A DNA stretch of 51,553 bases, from NCBI GenBank assembly GCA_950295325.1, contig OX485803.1, forward strand, positions 25,050,001-25,101,553. Direction: 5' to 3'. The first letter of the stretch is position 1. Each line of letters opens with the position of its first letter. The translations under genes and the position numbers were made by a program. The DNA is from Polytrichum commune (taxonomy: Eukaryota > Streptophyta > Polytrichopsida > Polytrichales > Polytrichaceae). Positions 20,206 to 31,300 of this stretch are shown in pieces. The notes below the pieces were generated by a model. It was not told the origin of the DNA, searched no databases, and worked only from the letters and a program-made list of their open reading frames with translations.

Positions 20206-23200
20206 CTGCATGAAGCTATCACATGAACTTTAGCATGTGCCCACCTACTCTTACATGTATCTCTGTAAGCTACCTGAATAGTCCTATTAGTGTGGGCCAT
20301 AGTAACGTTCTAGAGCCCACTCTAATTCTCATGATGAGAGTTAATGTGGGCCACATCAATTTTCAACCCATGCCAAATTTCTAGTTTAAAAATAGTGTCG
20401 GCCACATGGATTTTTTTTTAGGAAATTGACATGGGTGATTAGTTCATTTTCTAGATTGTTCTCAACCATATATGCAGCTCTTAAGAAAGTGATAGAGTTA
20501 CTTGATTCACATATCGTGCCTAGATATCTTATCATCCTACAAGTTGGTGAAATCTGAAAATTCCAGGGTAATTACAATGCATGCACTATACACAGGTTGT
20601 TATAATATTTATTTAAATTCCACATGACCTCATTTGTTTAAACTTTAACTAGGTGGTGTTGATGTGAAATATCATATATTTGAAGATAAAAGAAGCCAAC
20701 ACCAAACAACTCAACATGACATTGAGTAGTTTGCAAATTATGCTGAAAATGAAAACAGAAATATCATTTTAAAATGGTCAAGTAAAACTTTTGGAAAGCT
20801 CACCTTAGGTGTCTGTGATGCAAAATTTGGGTCGGGCTGTGGGGACATTTGTTGTGGAACTTGAGGAGAAGGAGGTTGCATTAATTGAGGGGACGAGGGT
20901 AGCTGTGGTGAACCCGCTTTAAGCAGGATCCGTTGCTGCTCTTGCAATTGTTGCAACCTCTGCTTCATGTTCTGTGACAATAGAAGAGATTTGAAAAATA
21001 CTATACATATACTTTTGATGACTTTTCAAACTCAGGACAAACTTTAAAAAAATATAATAGAGCCATGTGGCCAGGGGAAATACACTTGAAGCACAGATTA
21101 TAATAGGGTAAAAATTAACTCTATAACTTCATAACTCTAACTTAGTATTGCATTCTAAAAAATTGAGTTTAAATTTATTATAATGCTATCATAACTCTAT
21201 AATGCTCCAAAAAAAAAAAAAAAAAAGGTTTTGGGTAGTGGTTACACTCCACTCTGCACTGTAAAAAAAATCAAATATCTAAGAACCAATAATACCAACT
21301 GCTGGGAAATGCTGGGAAAATGACATATACAGACTTCTATGTCTTCAAATCGTGATTCTAACCTGGCTAATTTGTTGCTTAGCCTTCACTGCCTCTTTCT
21401 TTGCCTCATCGGACAACTGTTGTTGTTGCTGATTTTGAATCTGCAACTAATTTAGTCATTTCAACTGCAATGAGCTTCACATTGATTCTCCAAGTTGATG
21501 GTTAACTGAGAACAATATTTAGTATTACCATATCTTAGAAACGTCTTTGAAGAAAAACACTCTGACAATGTACCAGATATCTGTCAGACATAGTGGTAGA
21601 ATAAAAGAATGTCTTTGGCCTTAAGATATTTTTGCAATTTTTGATTGTTATGACTTCTGATTGTGGAACACAACTTACATGGTGAATAGCAATATAAAAA
21701 TGCCCTCATTGTCCAGGCACTGAAGTAAACAAGGAAAAGGGTCTCAGTTTTCGCAGCATCAAGGCTATGAAGCAACCACAGGTGACCCTGTTTCAAGCTT
21801 AACCCTTGCAGGTCCAAGGGACCAATTCTGGGCCTCAAGGTGTCATGCAAGGGGTTTAAGCTTTCTTCTTGATATTTTGCTGTGGAAGTGTCAAAAGTGA
21901 CCCTATCTAAAATTCTCCCATTTGTCATATGCATTATCTCAATCGGAGAATACATATATGTGAAATTTATGATAGGGATATTTGAGTTCGTATAGATAAC
22001 CTAGACTCGGATACATACCACATATATCTAATCACCATTTTTAATCCTTCTTTTAGAAGATTGTACATGACTTTATTTTTAATCCTTCTTTTAGAAGATT
22101 GTACTAATTATGGATCCAATATCATGCACCACAAAATATAATAAATCAATTATGTTGGGGGTTCACGCAAATTGCCACGTATCTCACCTGCTGGTATTGA
22201 GCAGCCTGGAGTTGAGATTGCTGAGACCTATTGTAGTGAGCAGCCTGAAATTGCTGCCGGTGTTGAAGAATTTGCTGTTGTTGCTGTAACTGCTGTTGTT
22301 GCTGTAACTGCTGTTGTTGCAACTGTTGCTACTCCACAAATCCCATTAATCACTTTCACATTTAGACAAATGAAAAAGCACTTTACTAGAGCTATTATTC
22401 CACAAAGCCTGTTGGCTTTAGGCCCCTTCACAATAGAGAGGTTGAGAGTGTGAAGAAAGGAGACTCCTCATTGACGGTGGGGAGATTCTTACGCATGCTT
22501 GTTCAATCTTTTGCAAGTTCAAGCTCTCAAGCCAAGCTCTAGAGTAAAAGGGGGGCCTAAGAATCCCAGAAACCAAATTTCTGGCAGTGTACGTAAATTT
22601 CAAATAAGTGGACAGCAGTTCAGAGAAAATCAAAACCTAATTAAATAACCTATTCATAAACCAACAATTCTTGGAATTTTTTTAATTACCTTTTGAAGAC
22701 TTTCAAAACCCCGGAACTGGAGGTTCTTTGAATCTTAAGAAACCCAAAATTGGAGGTTATTAACAAACTCTTAAAATACCCACCCCATACATTGGAATTA
22801 AATAAAGCAACTGCCATAATTTGTCATTAAACTGACCTGTTGTGCAAGCTCCTGTTCTTTGAAGAGCCGTTGGTGTTCCACATGCTGCTGCTGCTGCTGC
22901 AGCAGGAGCTGTTGCTGTTGTTGTTCTTGCTGCTGCCGCAAATGTCTTTGTAGCTCATTTTGAGTTTGCAGGGGATTTCCACCACTTTGAAGAACCGAAG
23001 CACCATGTTGTTGTTGTTGTTGTTGAACCACAACACTTGCAACTGGGTTCTGTTGCAACTGGTTCAAATTACTTGGTTGCGATTGCTGCAACTGGTTTGG
23101 GACACCACCACCTTGCTGCTGCACTTGTAACTGGTTTAATCCACCGGGTGATAATTGGTTCAAACCACCTTGTTGCAACTGGTTCACCCCACCTTGATGT

Positions 23201-26200
23201 AACTGAGACAACTGGTTCAACCCACCTTGCTGCAGTTGATTATTACTCACACCAGTTGCCTGCAACTGGCTTAACCCACCTTGCTGCAAGGAATTATTCC
23301 CACTGATTGATTGTTGCAACTGCTTCACACCAGTTTGCTGCTGCAACTGATTCATCCCATTTTGTTGTTGTTGTTGTTGTTGTTGTAGTTGATTCAATCC
23401 CCCTTGCCCAATCCCTCCAACTTGATGCAACTGATTTAATACTCCTGGTTGTTGAATCTGTTGCTGACCTATTACACCCTGCTGCATGGAATTTCCTGAA
23501 GTTTGTACAGGAACCCCACCTTGTTGCTGCAAGGACACTTGAGCAGTCGGCCCACCTTGTTGTTGCATGGCAAGTGCATTTTTCCTAAGATATGCATTTT
23601 CTTGATTGGGCATCAGACTGTTCACGTTTTGTATGACGTTGTTGTTGTTGGCTCCAATTGGCTGCTGCAGGGTATGTATACTATTTGGTTGCATTGCATT
23701 GCTGCCTGTTGCCTGGATATTCGCAACTCCACTGCCTCCAGTGCCCTGCTTTTTACGGCAACATTACTATTACGTCACATGTTGATGTATACTGTATACA
23801 CTATACATCTGCCCACGCTATATATCAGTACAAAGTAAACGAGTCTTAAATGGTTACTTTTTCATTTTTGCTATGAAATGCAACTCTGATTTGTGAACTA
23901 AATTTTGGCCGATCCACAAATGCGGATGGAGAAGCATGTTCACTCGCAAAGAAAATTGGAGCGTCAAACTGAGTTGATATGCCAGGGAGTCATAACACCC
24001 CCCCCCCCCCCCAATTTTGTTGAACATTGAGTCCAGAGTGGTTAACAAATTTTGACACGTAGTCCAAATCTTTTACACACATGTCTTTTAGGTATCCATC
24101 CTTAGATCCACACCTAAACCAAGCACCACTCAAATTCAGGTGTCCATTTAAGATAAGTAACTGGATTAGGCCCACTTACCTTAGATTGAAGATTCCACGT
24201 TAATTCTATTAGCATGACAAAAAAGAACTGAATCACAAATTGTCATGTACGAATAAATAAAAACAATACTGCAGAGAGAGAAATACTGACCCCAGGTTGC
24301 TGCAAAGCACTGTATGCAGTCTGCACTGAGGGATCCGTGCCACTGGGTTGCAATAAAGTATTATTGGGCTGTGGTTGTGAAACGCTTGGTTGTTGCAGAG
24401 TAGCAGAGCCTATATTTTGCTGTAAGGACAAATTCTGTGGAGGCACAGCAAGATTATGACTGTTGGGCTGCTGCAGCTTTTCCTGGTTGATCTGTGAAAG
24501 AAGTTGTTGCTGCTGCTGCTGTTGAAGGTTCTGGACTTCTTGACTACTACTCCCTGACACTTGCTGAAGCGGTTGTTGCTCAAGAGATTGTCCCCCCACC
24601 TGCTTAAATTGAGAGAAAAGGACACCAAATAGACCTATTGTGAATAACCAGACTGGATGTTCATTGACAATGATGTTCACACTCTTCTTGACAGATCAAA
24701 ACCCCACCACGTGTTAACACTTTGAGAACTTTGTGCAATACTGGACGGGGTAAAGATGCAAGTCAAATTTGCTCTTTATATATGATTTTCATTCTGACTT
24801 GTTCCCAATAGTGTTGACATCAACTCAGATCTTGAAACCCCCCACCCACCTTTGCCCCTCGTCAAGCATCAAATATTTCCACCTATACATCAATTTGCAC
24901 CTGAGTAAATATTGCCCAAAAAAATGGCACAATGACAAGGAAAAAGTTACCTTGAGGCAATAAAATGATTTGAAATTGCTCTTAAAGTCCAGGAAGCCCA
25001 AAAGGGTTATGGGACTAAACATACATCAAGATGGTGTCCAACAGGCTAATTCCCTAGAGTAGCGGATTGCAGTAGCCTCCGTGAGATTGAGGCTTATATC
25101 AACTTGGTGGTCCAATTGGAAGAAACACTTGAGACTCCCTAGTACTACATCCTCAAATAGTGAAGGGAATTTATCTCTAAATTTGGTTACTTGAGGGCCA
25201 TATATAATATGTTTCTCATGTAAACCCGCGCACCAACTCCAAGCATGCACCAGAAACTTATCAAACAAGGAACATGTTGTATGCAAAATAACCAACTCCC
25301 AACCAGAAGTCCCGTTCAATTATTGGATAACTCTGTTGACTTGCACAAAATTGAAGGAGATCAAAATCCAGAATTTAGTACCGGCTGTGGTTGTTGCGGC
25401 AGCTGGACTTGTTGCTGGGCCTGAACTTGCTGTGCCACATTTGGAGGTGGATTTTGTTGCTCAGCTAATTGTTGCTGCCCAGCACCTGGAGGTGCACCAG
25501 GTGGTTGTTGTTGTCCTCCTGGCCCCACATTGCGGCGCCGCTTAAATGTTTCCATTATATTAACAATCTGTTTCTCGAATGCATCCACTTTGTCTTGATT
25601 AAATTCCTTGGGTACTCGCTCTTTTGGTACACGGAGGTATGGGATCATTCGATGAAGGACATCCTTGTAGTGCTTCAGCTTCTGGAGTTGTTCTGCAGGC
25701 ATCGGCTGACAAACAAAGGGAACATTTTGAATCCTTATAATTTACCAAAACGCAAAAATATATACATAAACACAGATAATGCACCCACTTCTCCTAGGAT
25801 ACAAAACATGCGATTAGTACAAGATGATTTGTAAATCCAAACTGAAGCCAAGGTTATATGATTATCTTATTCATTCTCAAATTGAAAATTCTCTTTCTTC
25901 ATAAATGATCATATAGGTCCCTCCAATTATGTTGACTATTGAACCTAGGATAGTTACAAATTTTAGTAGTAAAGTCAAGTGGGCCTAAAACAGACACTTC
26001 TAGCTCTGCATCCACTTCTCCTAGGATATGGAACACGGGATTAGTAGTACAAGATGATTAGCAAATCCAAATGAAGGGTGTAGCTATTTTCGCCATGATG
26101 TTGGGAGTTCGCATGAAAATCCTATTCATTATCAGTGTGAAGATTCTCTTTCTTCTTATGTGATCATATAGGTCCCCCCTAAAAGTGTCGACTATTAAAC

Positions 26201-28313
26201 ATAATAGTAAGCAAATTTTGAGCATGTAGTCCTGTATTTTTTGAACACATGATGTCTTATTGGTATCTGTTCTTAGAACCACACCTAAACATACACCACT
26301 CAAATATGGGCGTCCCATTAAGATATGTAACCAAATTAGCCCACGTATCTTATGTACCGGATCTGAAAAGTTTGGCATTCTTCACCTTCATTTATCAGGA
26401 ATGTATGTGAGACAAACCTGATTGCTGCGAGTGGAGAGCATCCCATGAAGCTCATTCATGTCCTGCAAATACTTGTCCTTTAAAAGTTGCAACTGAAATT
26501 TAGGAACAATCAACAAATCAGTAATACTTCTTTATGAGCATGGGCAGCTGCTTTAACCATTTATTACATATTTCCCAGAGAAGAAAGAAACTTTGAAAAC
26601 TACATGATTCATTTCGTACAATCCACACCAATTCCAAGGATCCATATTTTGACCTGTCACCTATAAAATATTTGTGTCCACCATGCTAAATGGTCAGGAG
26701 TTGAAAATAGTGCATATCTTAAAGTCTATTGGTAAAATAAAAATCATAGATATATGTCCCGTGGCACCACCATGGTCATTAGTGTGCAGCACATCATGCC
26801 AATTGTCATATAGACACCTTCATTAACATGTGAATCATGCCAAGCCACTTGTCTAATTAGTGCGATCCACTATAATCACTTTCCTTCCCATTCCGAGTTC
26901 CAAACTGATTGTATTAATTTGTGTATTTGTCTCCTGAACTAGGTCATCTGTATGATTGGACAAAAAGTTACTGTAAATATTTAAGGCTTAATATCAGCCT
27001 ATAAAAAAATGTGCATGATCCCAAAATTGTTAGCCTTTTCAATTTCCACAATTATAACCTCCATGAATCCAGGAATCCCTGCTAATCATTTCACTTTCAA
27101 GATTGCAATGCCCACCTTATTCCACACCACATCTCTTTGATCAATGGGTCTTGAATGGCCTGAGGAGTCAACTGATGCTGCCAGGAGACAAGTCCACTTT
27201 AAGCTTAAAATTAAATTAAATAAATAAATTCATGCTACTGTCATCACATACTAATTATCAACAAGGGCATAATCCAACCATTACAACAAGGCTCCGGAGC
27301 AGCCAGCTAAACTGCAGCTAATTTTAAGTTCATACAAAATTAGACACTGGACTATCTTACTCTCACAAAAAGCAAGTATTGGGTTTCCAATTCAGAAGTA
27401 CCGAGAATACCAGTAGACGGCTCAGGAAGTGCAACTGGTGGTTGTTGCTGCTGCTGTTGCTGCTGCTGAATAAGGTTTTCTGTATAGAAATTGCACCCCC
27501 AGCAAATCCTCAGAAGCCAATTAATTGCTTGGTGACTACTGCAAACAGCTTGCTAGGTTTCCTTTTTAAACAAAGAAGGGATGGTACACCTTGAGGAGTT
27601 TCTTCAAGTCTCAGCGATCAAAACAAGGTAGGTGTGCCTGATTCCAACACCTATTTTTAGTCTCTTTATGGAGAGCAACCATCCCTTAATTGGTTAGCAC
27701 CCTCATACAATTCTTTTAGTCTTGCTGATACTTGTAATATGTGAAAGAGACTTCATTACTAGCCATCACATTGTCTACAATGTAAATCTAGGCAAGTTGG
27801 TACGAATTCAATATCATTCATAATGCAGCTCCCTATTGTTTGAATTAAAAAAGTTGTAGCCACAATTTATCGTGAACTAAAAATCTATTATGTCATGTTG
27901 GCTAGTGCTAAGTGGGTGGTTGAACTGAACAATTTAAAATATATTTTTGTATTCTTGACCACGCAGCTTGTGCCCACCCAATACATATAGTCACACAACC
28001 AATATGAGCTATACATATCGAATTCCATACAACAGCAGAGATTTTGAGCAATTTCATGCATATGTGAAACTCAACACTATTCTAGCTACAAGATTGGAAG
28101 ATGCAAAGTGGCAACATTACACACAAGTGTAGCAGTAAAGGGAAAGATAATGATGATCAGAAAAGTGTACCAGGTTCCTGACCCCGTTGCTGTTGGGGTA
28201 GTTGAGTTAAGGACGACTGCTGAGCTGGCTGCTGAGATAATGATGGACCCGACAACTGAGATTGTTGGGAAAAGCTTTGTGTTGGCATTGCTTGCTGTGC
28301 AATTTGCTGTTGT

Positions 28314-28399
<86 letters not shown>

Positions 28400-31300
28400 C
28401 GCTTGTGCCTGTGCCTGTGCCTGTGCTTGTGCCTGTGCTTGTGCTTGTGCTTGTGCTTGTGCTTGCGCTTGCGCTTGCGCTTGCGCTTGCTGCTGTTGGG
28501 CTTGCACTTGGGATTGGGCTTGGGCTTGGGCTTGGGCTTGGGCTTGGGCTTGGGCTTGAGCTTGAGCTTGAGCTTGAGCTTGAGCTTGCGCATGTTGTTG
28601 TGCTTGCACTTGCGCTTGTTGTGCTTGAACTTGTGCTTGAACTTGTGCCTGTTGTTGTTGTTGTTGCTGCAATTGCTGGTTTTGCTGTTGTTGTTGTTGC
28701 TGCTGCTGCTGTAATTGCTGGCCCTGATGTTGTTGCTGCAATTGCTGGTTCTGCTGAAACCATAACGGAAGGATTCTTAGTGAAATTTGACAGAATGATG
28801 TGGCCTAAACAGAAGAACGTCCAACATCCACCTTGTAAGAAATGGAGAATATAGGATCCCAAGTTATTAAGGTAGACCAGTGTTGATCCAACATAGCAAT
28901 AATTTGGACACCTATATTTTATTTTGTGTGTGGATCTAAGAACAGACACCAAAAAGATATGTCTTTATAAGAGATTGGACTTCGTGCTCATAATATGCTA
29001 ACCATTCTAGGCTCAACAGCCAAGGTAATTGAGGCAACTGCTATGACCATTTAATGAGCATGAGAATCTTCACATTGATAATGAATAAGATATTCATACA
29101 AGCTCCAAAAACTATGAGGAAATTTCTACAGGCAAAATTTGGATTTGCTAATCATCTCGCACTAGTTTGTGTGTTTCAAATCCTACAAGAAGTGGACGCA
29201 GAGAGAAAAGCGTCCGATTAACACCGGTGTACCTAATGCCATAGGCCTACATGGACTTAAAAAAGAACAGTCAGCAGGATCAGGGACGCTAAGAACAAAG
29301 AAGTGGTGGGTTTCGCATTGAAGAGATAAAAGGGCATTATGTGATAAGAAATGTCATATGTTTGCTACCGCAATATGCCTGTACCTGCTGCTGAACTTGC
29401 TGCTGTTGTTTAGCTTGCTGCAGGAGCTGTTGTTGTATTAATTGTTGTTGCTGTTGTTGTAACAAAGGATTGGTCTGATTCAGCAACTGGTTACTTGGCT
29501 GCCCTTGCTGTATACCTAACACCTACATAAAAAAATATCAACATCAAGCTAAATTTCAAGCAAAACGGACTTACTATACCCAGATTATCACAAATACAAA
29601 TATACAATATTTTTTGTCAATACTCAAAACAAAACATCTTCCACCCACCTAATCACCTGTTCCTCTGGTGCTTTGGAAATAGATTACCACTAGGATTGGA
29701 CATGTCCAACTGGTATAGTAATAAACAATTAACCAGATATGATTGTAGCTAAAGAGTGCAATTCCACAATGCTACACATGAATTACAATATGAAATATGA
29801 TGCAGTTCCAAAAAAATACATTATGGGGATAATCTACCTGCATCTTTTGTTTCATTAGTGCCTGCTGATTCTGTTGTTGCTGTGCTAGCCTTTGCTGGTA
29901 TAAAAGAAGTTGTTGTTGCTGCTGCTGCTGCTGCTGGTTGTGTGGCTGACCAATCTACACATCAGAGATATGACTACAATTAATTCATAGAGGAATTAAT
30001 CTCTAGGTTTATTGAACTTTTAGAGCATATCATGATTGATAAGGCAGATTATGATAGATATCACCTCAGTACCCTGTAATAGGTGTCCAGAGGAATGTGA
30101 TTCTCCCATGACACTCGACATGCATGTGCTTCTTGGCAAGCCGATGATATATTAATTGAAGAAAAGATGACAGCTGCATGGCAATTGCATTCTGAGATAA
30201 ACGGGCCCAATTCCAATACTTATCTTTATTGAACACCTATATTTGAGTGGTGTGTGGTTGGATGTGGATCTAAGCCCAGACACCAGAAAGGTATCATGTG
30301 TTCAAAAGAGATCAGATTCCATGCTAAGGCCGGGATAGTACTAGGATGGGTGACCTTCCTAGCACTGGATTTCCAGTGCACCTTATCCCTATGGTCCATG
30401 GATATTTTTCAACAAACCATGTGGGAACCTAGAGGCTTGCTATTGCAGGAGATAGGTCTAGCTTGTCTGCGCCAATTCAAGGTGTTCACCTTTTAAAGGA
30501 GACAGTAGTAATTCTCATGATGCCCGTTTTGGGATTACACATAGACTTTGACCAGCTCGTAGATGAAGCAACATCATATTTCACACCAGTGGCATATCGG
30601 AGTCATCTCTCTATTTTCTAGTAATCTAATTTAGAAGATCATGGACCACATATCAGATGAAAAAGTTACCTGTGGTTGCTGTTGTTGTTGTGGCTGAGGC
30701 TGACGATGCTGTTGTTGCTGTCGCATTTGCTGAAGCTGATTAGCCATCAGGTTCTGGCTGGCCAGGGTTTTTGCCTGCAGACTCTGTTGAGCCATTGCTT
30801 GTTGCTGCAGTTGCTGTTGTTGTGCTTGTTGCTGCTGGGCTTGACCAGGAAGCTGCAACCCGTTCACGAGGGCCTGCGCTGGGTTTTGCATACAGAAATT
30901 TTTTTTGTGGAGACATGTCAGGTATAGAGCCAAGAACCCAAAATGTGAAATTCACTAATAGCAAGATCCTGGCATCATCGTTAGAAACCCTGAATGGAAA
31001 AAGATATTAACCCTTAATGGACTAAGGGGCTCATTTTACAAACTATATACACAATTTCTACTTGAACTCACTTACAAAGAAGAAAAGTAAGAGCGGATCA
31101 AGGACATCCTGTATTCTTATATCGAGCAAAAAAACAAAAGGAATTTGTACTTAGGGCAGTTCCACAAAAAGCCTCCATCTAAATCAACCAAAAAAATTTG
31201 TACGTCAACATGGAAAGAAAAAGGTTGAAAAAAAAGAAATTAAAGCTTTTTCTTTAGCACAATCTAATTTAACTGGTCACCAGCTTTACAATAGTGAAAC

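Noticed and set aside
28108-28854. 248-codon plus-strand Val/Pro/Leu-rich frame and a 288-codon Thr/Ala/Ser-rich minus frame
   Set aside because: Both come from the hexanucleotide microsatellite. The MED15 frame (Gln-Ala) has the splice sites and flanking homology.
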